A DNA stretch of 14,488 nt from a bacterium (GCA_027017505.1 JALUQR010000046.1:946-15433), one strand, 5' to 3'. Shown: positions 7,501 to 14,488, counted from the first letter of the stretch. A program made the numbers and translations. The notes: generated from the letters alone by a model not told the origin.

Positions 7501-8666
7501 GGGTTCTCTACATAGATTGTCCTGCAGGCATAAGCGGAGATATGTTCGTTGGAGCACTCATAGATGCAGGGCTTGAGCCTGAAACACTCAAAGAGGAGCT
7601 TAAAAAACTTCCCCTTACGGGCTACACCATAGAGGTTAAAAGGGAAAAACGCCACTCCATAGAGGGCACGCGCTTCAGGGTGAGAACAACTGAAAGGCAT
7701 CCCCACCGAAGGTTCAGGGACATAAGGAAACTCCTTGAGGAAAGTAGCCTTAACATGGCTGTGAAAAGAAAGGCCATAGAGATGTTCACCCTTCTTGCAG
7801 GCGCTGAGGCAAAGGTGCACGGCATCGAGCCCGAGGAGGTGGAGTTTCACGAGGTGGGGGCAGTTGACTCCATAGTGGACATAGTCTCTGTGTGTGTGGG
7901 AATGAGGGAACTGTCGTTTGAAAGGGTATACTGCTCAAAGGTGCCCACTGGCTCGGGCTGGGTGGATACAATGCACGGGCGTCTGCCCGTTCCAACACCC
8001 GCAACGGTTGAACTGCTCAAGGGTATACCTGTTGCTCCCTCGCCCGTGGAAAGGGAACTCACAACACCAACAGGTGCACTCATACTTAAAAGCTTTGTGG
8101 ACGAGTTCTCCCCCATGCCCGATATGATAGTTGAAAATGCAGGCTATGGAATCGGCGGATGGAAGCTTGAGGAAATACCAAACATACTGCGCCTTATAAC
8201 AGGAAGGCTGGAAAAGGGCTCCGAAAGGGCCATCATCATCGAGACCAACATGGACGATGCAAACCCCCAGCTGTGCGGTTACCTTATGGAAAGGCTCCTT
8301 AAGGAGGGTGCACTGGATGTGTTCTTCACCCCTGTGGTGATGAAAAAGAACAGACCCGCAACGGTCCTTACAGTCGTGGCGGATGAGGCAAAAAAGGACC
8401 ATCTCATGGAGGTTATATTACAGGAGTCCACATCCATTGGCATAAGATACTACAGTGTGGAACGAAGATGCCTTGAAAGAAAAACAGAAAAACTCAAGAC
8501 CCCTTACGGTGAGGTAAGGGTCAAGATAGCCCTTCTTGGCAGAAGGTGTGTGAACATACAGCCCGAGTACGAGGACTGTAGAAAAATAGCCACAGACAGG
8601 GCAGTGCCACTTAAAAAAGTCATTGATGAGGTAAGAAGGACTGCCCTGGAGAGGTTTCAGAGTTGA
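7497..8666 (+). CDS. larC: LarC, nickel insertion cyclometallase for the nickel-pincer cofactor
   Basis: LarC inserts nickel into pyridinium-3,5-bisthiocarboxylic acid mononucleotide in a CTP-dependent reaction, the final step of nickel-pincer (NPN) cofactor synthesis. The 389-residue length is typical of the family. Motifs include the N-terminal IDCPAGISGDMFVGALIDAG, EVEFHEVGAVDSIVDIV (about 115-131), GSGWVDTMHGRLPVPTPATV, LTTPTGALIL and the C-terminal ETNMDDANPQL (about 249-259). The histidine-rich segment seen in many homologues is reduced here to RHPHRRF (about residues 68-74). In L. plantarum the protein needs a ribosomal frameshift to join LarC1 and LarC2; here it is one uninterrupted frame. 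The ATG overlaps the larB stop (ATGA), and a GGGGAG Shine-Dalgarno lies 10 bases upstream. The promoter of the next gene begins on its last codons. Confidence 0.94.
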   Translation: MRVLYIDCPAGISGDMFVGALIDAGLEPETLKEELKKLPLTGYTIEVKREKRHSIEGTRFRVRTTERHPHRRFRDIRKLLEESSLNMAVKRKAIEMFTLLAGAEAKVHGIEPEEVEFHEVGAVDSIVDIVSVCVGMRELSFERVYCSKVPTGSGWVDTMHGRLPVPTPATVELLKGIPVAPSPVERELTTPTGALILKSFVDEFSPMPDMIVENAGYGIGGWKLEEIPNILRLITGRLEKGSERAIIIETNMDDANPQLCGYLMERLLKEGALDVFFTPVVMKKNRPATVLTVVADEAKKDHLMEVILQESTSIGIRYYSVERRCLERKTEKLKTPYGEVRVKIALLGRRCVNIQPEYEDCRKIATDRAVPLKKVIDEVRRTALERFQS

Positions 8667-8692
8667 CTCCCCTCTGGCTGTCCTATTATAAT
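8663..8692 (+). promoter_or_regulatory. Sigma70-type promoter of the hydrolase gene
   Basis: TTGACT (8663-8668), an 18-base spacer and a perfect TATAAT (8687-8692) form a near-consensus housekeeping promoter. The -35 overlaps the larC stop codon TGA at 8664-8666. A start of transcription near 8699 would leave a leader of about 30 bases before the ATG at 8728. No matching -35 exists for the reverse copy of the -10, so it should fire in one direction only. Confidence 0.75.
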
Positions 8693-8695
8693 AGG
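8682..8695. repeat. Perfect 14-base palindrome over the -10 element
   Basis: CCTATTATAATAGG equals its own reverse complement and holds the -10 hexamer in its right half. It could be an operator for a dimeric repressor covering the promoter, or in read-through RNA a weak five-pair hairpin. It lacks a following T-tract, so it is not a convincing terminator for the larC operon. Confidence 0.55.
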
Positions 8696-8727
8696 GCTTC
8701 ACACCACGGAGGATTAGAGGGCGGTTT

Positions 8728-9561
8728 ATGCTTGTAAGATGCTGGGGTGCAAGGGGTTCAATACCTGTATGCGGAAGAGAATACATAAAGTATGGCGGGG
8801 ATACCACCTGCATAGAGGTAAGGGGCAGTAAGGGCGAGCTCATCATAATAGATGCGGGCACAGGTATAAGAAGGCTTGGCGCAAGGCTCGTAAGGGAGAA
8901 AACCTCAACCATACACATACTGCTTACCCATTCACACTGGGACCATCTTCTGGGTTTCCCCTTTTTCAAACCCCTCTATACAGAGGGCTCACGGATACAT
9001 GTATACGGCTACCATGCCACCCAGGATTCTGTAAGAAACATCATATCCAAGACCATGCTACCACCGTACTTTCCCGTAAGGCTTGAGGACATACACGCAG
9101 AGCTCACCTTTCACACCACAGAGCCAGAGGGATTCCACATAGGTTCTGTGCTTGTGAAGACCATACCCCTTAACCACACAAACAGGGGTGTGGGCTACAG
9201 GCTCGAGGATGGAGAACGCAGTTTCGTGTTCCTTACAGATAACGAGCTTGCCCATGCCCATCCTGGAGGGCTCCCCCCTGACAAATACGCACTGTTCTGC
9301 AGGGATGCAGACCTCCTCTTCCATGATGCAGAATACACACCATCTGACTACATGCCTGGCTGGGGACACTCCGTATACACAGATGCCCTGAAGCTTGCCA
9401 TAGAGAGCGGGGCCAGAAGGTTCGGTCTCTTCCACCACAACCAGGAAAGAAAAGACGAGGAGATAGAGCTCATGGTGGAGGACTGCCGAAGGATTGTCAA
9501 ACAGAAGGGGCTGAAACTCCATGTGTTCGCAGTTTCAGGAGATACAGAGCTGACACTTTAG
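8728..9561 (+). CDS. Metallo-beta-lactamase-fold metal-dependent hydrolase
   Basis: A 277-residue cytoplasmic protein of the RNase Z/phosphodiesterase-like branch of the metallo-beta-lactamase fold. It opens with the characteristic MLVRCWGARGSIPV, then YGGDTTCIEV and IDAGTGIRRLG. Metal ligands are the HSHWDH motif (His68, His70, Asp72, His73), probably His150, Asp200 in LLFHDAEYT, and a late histidine (His236/237 in FHHN); GHS at 213-215 is also conserved. Such enzymes bind two metal ions and usually cleave phosphodiesters, but the substrate cannot be read from the sequence. It has no signal peptide. An AGAGG Shine-Dalgarno ends 7 bases before the ATG. It has its own promoter and is not tightly linked to larC. 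Its TAG stop overlaps the TAA of the convergent beta-barrel gene by several bases. Confidence 0.88.
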   Translation: MLVRCWGARGSIPVCGREYIKYGGDTTCIEVRGSKGELIIIDAGTGIRRLGARLVREKTSTIHILLTHSHWDHLLGFPFFKPLYTEGSRIHVYGYHATQDSVRNIISKTMLPPYFPVRLEDIHAELTFHTTEPEGFHIGSVLVKTIPLNHTNRGVGYRLEDGERSFVFLTDNELAHAHPGGLPPDKYALFCRDADLLFHDAEYTPSDYMPGWGHSVYTDALKLAIESGARRFGLFHHNQERKDEEIELMVEDCRRIVKQKGLKLHVFAVSGDTELTL

Positions 9562-9575
9562 AAAAAACTGTATCT
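9540..9575. repeat. Inverted repeat spanning the convergent stop codons
   Basis: AGATACAG (9540-9547) and CTGTATCT (9568-9575) are a perfect eight-base inverted repeat with a 20-base loop containing both stop codons. It might help end transcription from both sides. Neither arm is followed by a T-tract, so it is a poor intrinsic terminator by the usual rules. Confidence 0.35.
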
Positions 9576-10802
9576 GAGCCTTACATAGATGTTGTCGTTA
9601 CCCCTGAGCTGACCAAACTCTGTGTAATCCCTGCTTCCGTCAAAAAGGTTGGTGCCAGCGGTTACAGATAGTGTGTCAGAGAGTTTGTATTCCACAGACC
9701 CCCTGAAGTAGACATCCCTGTTTGTGGGGCTGTAGAAGAGAAATGTGTCTATTATGAGGGTCTGCCTTAAAAGAAGCCTTCTAAGGCCCAGTGTGATTGT
9801 ATGTGTGAGCTCCTTGAGCAGGGGGCCTGAGCCTGCATACCTTCGGTAGTTATCGTAGTTAAGTATCTCTTCGAGAAGATACTGCACCACCACCCTGGTA
9901 CTGCTTCCTCTGCTGTAGCCCACAAGCCACCTTACAGTGGAGTTTACCACACTGGGGTCCTTGCCAGAAGGGTCATCATCAGAGTTATACAGGGCTGTCT
10001 CAAGATAAGCAATACCACCTGCAAGCTGACCCCTCAGGGTAAGCCCGTACATGGTAAGCCCTGGATAGTAGAAGAGCCTTCTCTGCCCATCCCTTATGCC
10101 CCTGGGCTCTTTGTAGAAACCACTGAAAACATACAGGGCTGTCTCCCAGCCCTCTATCATGCGATACAATCTTATGCCCATTTCAGGGTCATCCCTCACA
10201 TCAAGTGTTCTGTACCCCTCAACACCCTCTATGGTACCTGTAAAGGGATAGTAGAAGGAGAAGCGTTCGGGCTCAAGGCTTTCGTTGGGCTCAAACCGTG
10301 GTATGTAGACCACATCCATGTTCACCACATCCAGCCACAGCCACACCCTTATTGCATCAGAGGGTTTCTTAAGATACTCAAGCTCTCTGCCCGTAAAGAA
10401 CGATGTATAGTCCTTTGGAAACACATCGGTTATGAACACAAGCTCTGCCACACCCCAGGTGAGTATCTGTCTGCCCAGTTTTATGTCCATGTAATCAAGG
10501 GGGCTTGAAAACAGGTTGAGCTCCCTCACATAGGGGCTCACATCATCTGTGTATCCATCTGCAAGAACGCCTGCCTTTGCAAAAAGCTCTGTTGACCAGC
10601 TATCGTCAAACACCCGTGAGTACTCAAGCTGGGCCCTGAATTCAGAGAGGTTGTAGTCATGCCTTCTGGTCTTATGGTCTCCCATTCTCATCCCGTGCGA
10701 GACTTCCGTAAAGCCTGTAATCTCTGCCCCGCTGGCCGTGCATGAGAAAAGAAGACCCACAGCGATAAGTAATCCCGCAGAGGCTGTCCCTATCTTATCC
10801 AC
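9558..10802 (-). CDS. Outer-membrane beta-barrel protein
   Basis: A 414-residue protein with a signal peptide (Lys3, hydrophobic core about 8-20, cleavage probably after Ala26). A Cys21 preceded by LFS is only a poor lipobox. The rest is rich in alternating polar and aromatic residues and ends in RLRYSFF, the terminal phenylalanine that marks BAM-assembled outer-membrane barrels. The stretch GRQILTWGVAELVFITDVF (110-128) resembles the GRQ-x-x-x-WG element of DUF1302/porin-like barrels found beside RND/LolA-like gene pairs. The start is GTG, with GAGGAGG about 11 bases upstream inside the preceding gene, which it overlaps by 13 bases. It is the last gene of the minus-strand operon and probably the outer-membrane part of the transport system. 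The barrel assignment is strong; the exact family is an inference. Confidence 0.82.
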   Translation of the reverse strand: MDKIGTASAGLLIAVGLLFSCTASGAEITGFTEVSHGMRMGDHKTRRHDYNLSEFRAQLEYSRVFDDSWSTELFAKAGVLADGYTDDVSPYVRELNLFSSPLDYMDIKLGRQILTWGVAELVFITDVFPKDYTSFFTGRELEYLKKPSDAIRVWLWLDVVNMDVVYIPRFEPNESLEPERFSFYYPFTGTIEGVEGYRTLDVRDDPEMGIRLYRMIEGWETALYVFSGFYKEPRGIRDGQRRLFYYPGLTMYGLTLRGQLAGGIAYLETALYNSDDDPSGKDPSVVNSTVRWLVGYSRGSSTRVVVQYLLEEILNYDNYRRYAGSGPLLKELTHTITLGLRRLLLRQTLIIDTFLFYSPTNRDVYFRGSVEYKLSDTLSVTAGTNLFDGSRDYTEFGQLRGNDNIYVRLRYSFF

Positions 10803-11593
10803 CTTCTTGGAACCCTCCTCAGGTAGCGTTCTGTAAACAGCGAGTCAGGTATGCCAATGTTGTAGCGTATCTCGGTGAATTCAACAACCGTTGAGCCACC
10901 ATCTGCTGACTCTGCCCTTATCCTTACAGGCGTGGGTATGCCATCTATGGTATCTATCTTCTCTGTAACAAGGGTCCTGTAGAGTCTGCCCCTCTTATCG
11001 TAGTATTCTGCCCTGAGGGGCAGATGGGTCTTCTTATCTATCCAGACTATGTAGCGGGAGAACTCCACCTGGTCTTTATCCTTTGGTATGTTCTCTATCA
11101 CATAGGTATCCATCCCGTTGAGGCGTTCTTCCCTTAAGAATGTGTGTGTATCGTCCTGCGGGCTTCTGCCCGATACATCCTCGTAGGTAAAGTGACTGCC
11201 CGCAAAGCTCAGGCGCTTGTCCCTTGCAACTATCCTCTTTATAAGGTCAACTGAAGGTATGTAGAGCCATCGGTCGTCATCTCTGCGGGGAAACTTCTTT
11301 ACCATAAAGACCATACCCTTTATGTCAGCAGGTGCTGTAAAGTATATGTAGAAGTTCTGCCTGCCACCATCCTCCAGGTCCTTGCGAAGCATTACAAGCT
11401 CTCTTGTTCTCACCCTGCCCCTTCTGTCCTTTATCCTCATCGTTGCCCTTGCCTTTCCATCATCTCCAGCATAGTAGTAGGCAAGGTTACTCTTCTCTAT
11501 TATACTGTCCGCATCAACGGATATTGCTCCATGTGCTGAAAAAAGAACCACAAGAAAGATGATTGTGGCTGTGGCTGTTTTTATTTTTATCAT
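10790..11593 (-). CDS. LolA-like periplasmic outer-membrane lipoprotein-sorting family protein
   Basis: A 267-residue secreted protein. The signal peptide has Lys3/Lys5, a hydrophobic stretch at about 9-19 and cleavage near Gly22/Ala23. The mature part matches the LolA-like family (an open beta-barrel that shelters acyl chains) often annotated as outer membrane lipoprotein-sorting protein. Diagnostic segments are FTAPADIKGMVFMV (85-98), DDRWLYIPSVDLIKRI (106-121), SFAGSHFTYEDV (129-140) and WIDKKTHLPLRAEYYDKRG. It probably carries a lipid or lipoprotein between the MMPL transporter upstream and the beta-barrel downstream; the cargo is unknown. ATG overlaps the transporter stop (ATGA) and is preceded by a strong AAGGAGGT site, so it may be made in excess of its neighbours. 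It is distinct from housekeeping LolA in sequence style and context. Confidence 0.88.
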   Translation of the reverse strand: MIKIKTATATIIFLVVLFSAHGAISVDADSIIEKSNLAYYYAGDDGKARATMRIKDRRGRVRTRELVMLRKDLEDGGRQNFYIYFTAPADIKGMVFMVKKFPRRDDDRWLYIPSVDLIKRIVARDKRLSFAGSHFTYEDVSGRSPQDDTHTFLREERLNGMDTYVIENIPKDKDQVEFSRYIVWIDKKTHLPLRAEYYDKRGRLYRTLVTEKIDTIDGIPTPVRIRAESADGGSTVVEFTEIRYNIGIPDSLFTERYLRRVPRRWIR

Positions 11594-13896
11594 CTCAGAC
11601 CTCCTTCAAGTTTAAGCCTTCTTTTACAGAGGTTCATTATTGCGGGAAGCAGTATCAGGGTTGTAAGCCCACTTGTAAGCATTATGGTTGCGAAGAAAAA
11701 GCCCACTGTTCTGTATGGTATAAGTGCAGAGAAAAGAAGGGGTATAAACCCTATGGCGACAACTAACATGTTCTTTATTATGGCCCTTACGGGCTCACCG
11801 AACATCCTTTTTACAATCTCCTGCCAGTCTATCCCGTGGGAGCGGAACTGGCGTGTTCTTCCCACAAAGTGTATGGCGAAGTCCACCGATACCCCGAGTG
11901 TGAGCGATGAAAGCACCGCTATAGGCATAGCGTAGTCCTTGCCCATAAGTCCCACAAGCCCGTAGATGAACACTATGGTTACCGTAAGTGGTAACACAGC
12001 TACAAGCCCCCATGCGGGGGAGCGAAACAGTATTATCATCATAACAAGCACGGTAATGGCCCCGCCTGTAAGGGCCTTTATCATGCCAGTTACCATCTTT
12101 TCCTGCCATATCATGTTAAGGTATGTAAGCCCTGCCCAGGAATGGTCAAGCCCCTGTGGAGGTGGATTTCTCTCCATATACTCATCAACAAACTCAACAA
12201 CCCTTTTCATGTCCATGTTGTCTCCGCTTTTGAGCTGTATCCAGATGTTGGCCTTGCTGTAGGATGGTGTTACAAGATGAAAGAGGTCTTCAGGGTTACC
12301 TGCCATCTCATACAGGAAGAGATACTGTGAGACCTTTTTTGCCTCATCAGGAATACTATCGTAGTGCGGGTCTTCATCGTGAAGCTCATAGGATATCTTC
12401 TTTACCACATCTGCAATGGATACGGTTTTGCCAACAACCGCAAGTTTTGATAGCTCTGCCGAGAGTCTATCCACATAGCCCAGAAGGTATGGGTTTTTGA
12501 AGACACCCTCTTTTTTACCATCGAGCACCAGGTATGCCATGTAGGTACCACCCAGGTGTTTGTTGAGCACCCTGTCTGCCACCCTTATGGGATGCCCCTG
12601 TGCAAACCACTTAACCGGATTATCGTTTACAACTGTAAAGGTTATAAAATACACAGATGCAACAAACACAACCACAGCTCCCACCACTATGGGGCGTGAG
12701 TGTCTTATGGCAAATCTTCCCGCAGATTCAAGAAGGGGGTTAAGCCCCTGGCCTCTGTGCACCGTCCTTTTAGGCCCCCTTCTCTTTGTGGTCAGAACAA
12801 GCCAGGCAGGTATGAATGTTATCGTAAGAAGCCATGCCACCAGTATTCCAAATGCGACAAACCCGCCAAACACCCTGACAGGTGGTATAGGAGTGGTTAC
12901 AAGTGAGAAAAACCCTGCAGAAGATGTTATGGATGTAAACAGCATTGGTACGAACAGCTCATCCATGACCTCAAGCAGGGTGCCCTTTATGCTTCTTTCC
13001 GGGCTCAATCTATCGTGAAACTCACTGAGTATGTGTATTGAGTCAACAACCGCTATGGGCATGAGAAACACCGGTATCATGGAGCTCATTATGTGCACCG
13101 TGAATCCAGTGCCTATAAGAAGCCCCATTGCCCATATAACGCTCATGAGTGCCACTATCATGGCAGATGTAACCCTTACAACACTGCGGAAGAAAAACAG
13201 CATAAGCAGGAATATGAGAAGCCCTGCCAGAGGGGCTGAGATGGTCATCTCTTTGAACATCTCCACACCGAATGTGTCCTCTGCAACGGGAAGCCCTGTT
13301 ATGTGGTATTCCTCTGTACCGCGGTATTTTTCTATGATGGAGCGTATCTTTCGGGCTATCCTGTAGCTTTCATCCTTCCTCTCTATGGGCACATATATGC
13401 TTGTGAGTTTTCCATCCTCTGAGACTATCACATTCCTTAAAAGCGGGTTCTTAAGTGCCCTCTGCTTTACCCACAGTGGGTCAACATCAGAGAAGAGCTC
13501 AAGAAGTGGCCTTATGGTGAGTGTGCCATCTGTGGCGTCTATATCGTCCGTTGTAAGGAGGCTCAGCACCTCCTCTGCCACCACGCCATCTATCTCTTTT
13601 ATCTCCTCTGTTATGCGGGCTATCCTTCTGAGGGTATCCTTTCTGAAGACCCCTTCCTCTGCGGACTCATCGAGTATTCCCACAACTATTACATCGTAAA
13701 GTGCAAACTCTCTCTTTGTCTCTGCATGCTGTATCCTTACGGGTTCATCTGCAGAGAGCATGTTCTCCGGGTCTGTGTCTATGCGTATCTTTGGTATCTG
13801 AAGGACGAATGCGAGGGTGAGTATAACGCAGAGTGCCACAACAGTGGCGGGATAGTCTATCGCCAGCTCGACTATCTTTAGAAGCCTCTTTTTCAC
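11590..13896 (-). CDS. RND/MMPL-superfamily exporter
   Basis: A 768-residue inner-membrane transporter of the COG1033 type, with 12 expected membrane helices arranged as 1+5 and 1+5. TM1 is at about 15-34, a periplasmic domain covers about 35-218, TM2-6 lie within about 219-370, TM7 is at about 402-421, a second periplasmic domain covers about 425-600, and TM8-12 lie within about 603-756. Acidic residues that probably carry protons are Asp285 (PIAVVDSIHIL) in TM4 and Asp672 (GVSVDFAIHF) in TM10. There is no membrane-fusion protein or TolC gene beside it, unlike drug-efflux RND pumps. The internal repeat and the LolA-like partner point to lipid or lipoprotein extraction, as in MmpL, HpnN and similar systems. 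The start is GTG, sharing its first G with the preceding TAG stop; an upstream in-frame stop excludes anything much longer. AAGGAGG lies 14 bases upstream. Confidence 0.92.
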   Translation of the reverse strand: MKKRLLKIVELAIDYPATVVALCVILTLAFVLQIPKIRIDTDPENMLSADEPVRIQHAETKREFALYDVIVVGILDESAEEGVFRKDTLRRIARITEEIKEIDGVVAEEVLSLLTTDDIDATDGTLTIRPLLELFSDVDPLWVKQRALKNPLLRNVIVSEDGKLTSIYVPIERKDESYRIARKIRSIIEKYRGTEEYHITGLPVAEDTFGVEMFKEMTISAPLAGLLIFLLMLFFFRSVVRVTSAMIVALMSVIWAMGLLIGTGFTVHIMSSMIPVFLMPIAVVDSIHILSEFHDRLSPERSIKGTLLEVMDELFVPMLFTSITSSAGFFSLVTTPIPPVRVFGGFVAFGILVAWLLTITFIPAWLVLTTKRRGPKRTVHRGQGLNPLLESAGRFAIRHSRPIVVGAVVVFVASVYFITFTVVNDNPVKWFAQGHPIRVADRVLNKHLGGTYMAYLVLDGKKEGVFKNPYLLGYVDRLSAELSKLAVVGKTVSIADVVKKISYELHDEDPHYDSIPDEAKKVSQYLFLYEMAGNPEDLFHLVTPSYSKANIWIQLKSGDNMDMKRVVEFVDEYMERNPPPQGLDHSWAGLTYLNMIWQEKMVTGMIKALTGGAITVLVMMIILFRSPAWGLVAVLPLTVTIVFIYGLVGLMGKDYAMPIAVLSSLTLGVSVDFAIHFVGRTRQFRSHGIDWQEIVKRMFGEPVRAIIKNMLVVAIGFIPLLFSALIPYRTVGFFFATIMLTSGLTTLILLPAIMNLCKRRLKLEGGLR
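11599..11606 (-). promoter_or_regulatory. Strong Shine-Dalgarno for the LolA-like gene
   Basis: On the minus strand this reads AAGGAGGT, a full match to the anti-Shine-Dalgarno, five bases before the ATG at 11593. It lies inside the end of the transporter gene. It fixes the start codon and suggests high translation of the carrier compared with the transporter. Confidence 0.75.
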
Positions 13897-14108
13897 TATC
13901 TTTTCATGGCCTCCTTCTCACAGGATTCAACACCCAGGTATTTAAGGAATGTCATCATGGGGCACCAGTTCGTAAAGCCTGATTGTAGAAGATTCAGCCC
14001 CACAAAGGCTGTAAAGAGAAGCCACCACTTTGAATGGCTCATGTAGAGAAGAAGGCTTAAAAGCACGAAAGAACCTGCTATAAGTCTCAGATACCTTTCC
14101 ATGTGCAT
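13896..14108 (-). CDS. Small DUF2892-type inner-membrane protein
   Basis: A 70-residue protein with two hydrophobic helices (about 6-24 and 27-45) and a short charged tail. The pattern ERYLRLIAGSFVLLS, then GLNLLQSGFTNWCPMMTFLKYLG, is that of DUF2892, the membrane segment also found fused to rhodanese in YgaP-like proteins. Cys49 in NWCP is the conserved family cysteine. Its role is unknown; the family often accompanies sulfur-handling proteins, which fits the DsrE-like gene just upstream. The start at 14108 is set by AGGAGGT eight bases ahead; a second ATG two codons later is possible. The TAG stop shares one base with the transporter's GTG. Confidence 0.85.
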   Translation of the reverse strand: MHMERYLRLIAGSFVLLSLLLYMSHSKWWLLFTAFVGLNLLQSGFTNWCPMMTFLKYLGVESCEKEAMKR

Positions 14109-14116
14109 GGTCTGTT

Positions 14117-14123
14117 ACCTCCT
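14117..14123 (-). promoter_or_regulatory. Shine-Dalgarno of the DUF2892 gene
   Basis: AGGAGGT on the minus strand, eight bases before the ATG at 14108 and 14 before the ATG at 14102, favouring the first ATG. It sits in the 24-base gap after the DsrE-like gene, which has no room for a promoter or terminator of its own. Confidence 0.7.
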
Positions 14124-14132
14124 CAGGGCTGT

Positions 14133-14483
14133 TCAGAAAACGAGCACTTTCTGGTCTTCCTTTATCCAGCGTGCCAGGTCTATGGTCTTGCCTATCTCAA
14201 CGCCATCTATGAGTTCCTCCTTTGTAAAGCCCCTTGCCTTGGTGCAGGTAAGACATGTTCTAAACTCCACCCCCTTTGAGATGAGGTTTTTTACCATCTC
14301 CTCAAGGTTGTAGAACCCCTTTGGTGGAGACTGTCCCCTTTTTACCATTGGAATGCTGTCTCCGTAGAGGAATATCCTTACCCTTACACCCTCTGTGAGT
14401 AGAGCCTCTGCAAGCCTCAGTGCGTTCCATACCTTCTCGTTACCGTAGGGTGCATCCTGAAGCACTATGGTTACTCCATCCAT
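14133..14483 (-). CDS. DsrE/DsrF-like family protein
   Basis: A 116-residue cytoplasmic protein of the DsrE-like fold, whose best-known members relay sulfur as a cysteine persulfide (TusD/DsrE). The N-terminal MDGVTIVLQDAPYGNEKVWN and the core VRVRIFLYGDSIPMVKRGQ match the family. Cys77 and Cys80 in TCLTCTKARG form a CxxC in the position of the active cysteine of many stand-alone members. A sulfur-carrier role is inferred; some family members have none proven. The ATG at 14483 gives a natural start for the family, but only five bases lie upstream and the frame is still open there, so a longer form starting beyond the window cannot be excluded. It is the first visible gene of the minus-strand operon. 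Confidence 0.85.
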   Translation of the reverse strand: MDGVTIVLQDAPYGNEKVWNALRLAEALLTEGVRVRIFLYGDSIPMVKRGQSPPKGFYNLEEMVKNLISKGVEFRTCLTCTKARGFTKEELIDGVEIGKTIDLARWIKEDQKVLVF

Positions 14484-14488
14484 CGTTT

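Noticed and set aside
8682..8696. The palindrome after larC as an intrinsic terminator
   Set aside because: The stem is short and AT-rich and no T-tract follows. The same bases form a perfect -10 element, a better explanation.
10738..10742. The beta-barrel protein as a lipoprotein through Cys21
   Set aside because: The sequence before the cysteine (LFS) has Phe at -2, a poor lipobox, and an ordinary signal-peptidase I site follows at about Ala26.

Overview
The window is densely coding DNA from a Gram-negative (two-membrane) bacterium. It encodes an outer-membrane beta-barrel, a periplasmic LolA-like protein and an inner-membrane RND/MMPL transporter. Codon use is striking: isoleucine is mostly ATA, arginine is mostly AGA/AGG, and TTA, CTA and TCA codons are rare. 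With LarB/LarC and DsrE-type genes, this suggests an anaerobic, possibly thermophilic lineage of the Thermodesulfobacteriota or Nitrospirota kind. That placement is a guess from style and gene content, not from a marker gene. There is no rRNA, tRNA, CRISPR array, insertion sequence or phage gene, and no gene-free stretch longer than about 61 bases.

Region 1 (about 32-8666, plus strand) is one tight run of seven genes: lon protease, thiL, a membrane-anchored methyl-accepting chemotaxis-type transducer, a small CheW, a compact CheA kinase, larB and larC. Neighbours are separated by 7 bases or fewer, or overlap by ATGA, so they are almost certainly co-transcribed. The middle three genes form a minimal chemosensory module with no CheY, CheR or CheB beside it. 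The last two make and metallate the nickel-pincer nucleotide (NPN) cofactor.

Region 2 (about 8663-9561, plus strand) is a metallo-beta-lactamase-fold hydrolase with its own strong sigma70-type promoter. The -35 hexamer overlaps the larC stop codon, and the -10 sits inside a perfect 14-base palindrome. The gene ends by overlapping the stop codon of the convergent operon.

Region 3 (9558-14483, minus strand, read right to left) is a second tight operon: a DsrE-like sulfur-relay-type protein, a small DUF2892 membrane protein, an RND/MMPL exporter, a LolA-like periplasmic carrier and an outer-membrane beta-barrel. The last three together could form a route for a lipid or lipoprotein from the inner to the outer membrane. 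The promoter of this operon, and that of lon, lie outside the window or at its very edges.

The points most worth a second look are the self-contained chemosensory module with a divergent receptor tip, its translational coupling to larB through a hairpin that buries the larB ribosome binding site, the palindromic promoter of the hydrolase gene, and the three-layer envelope transport operon headed by DsrE/DUF2892.
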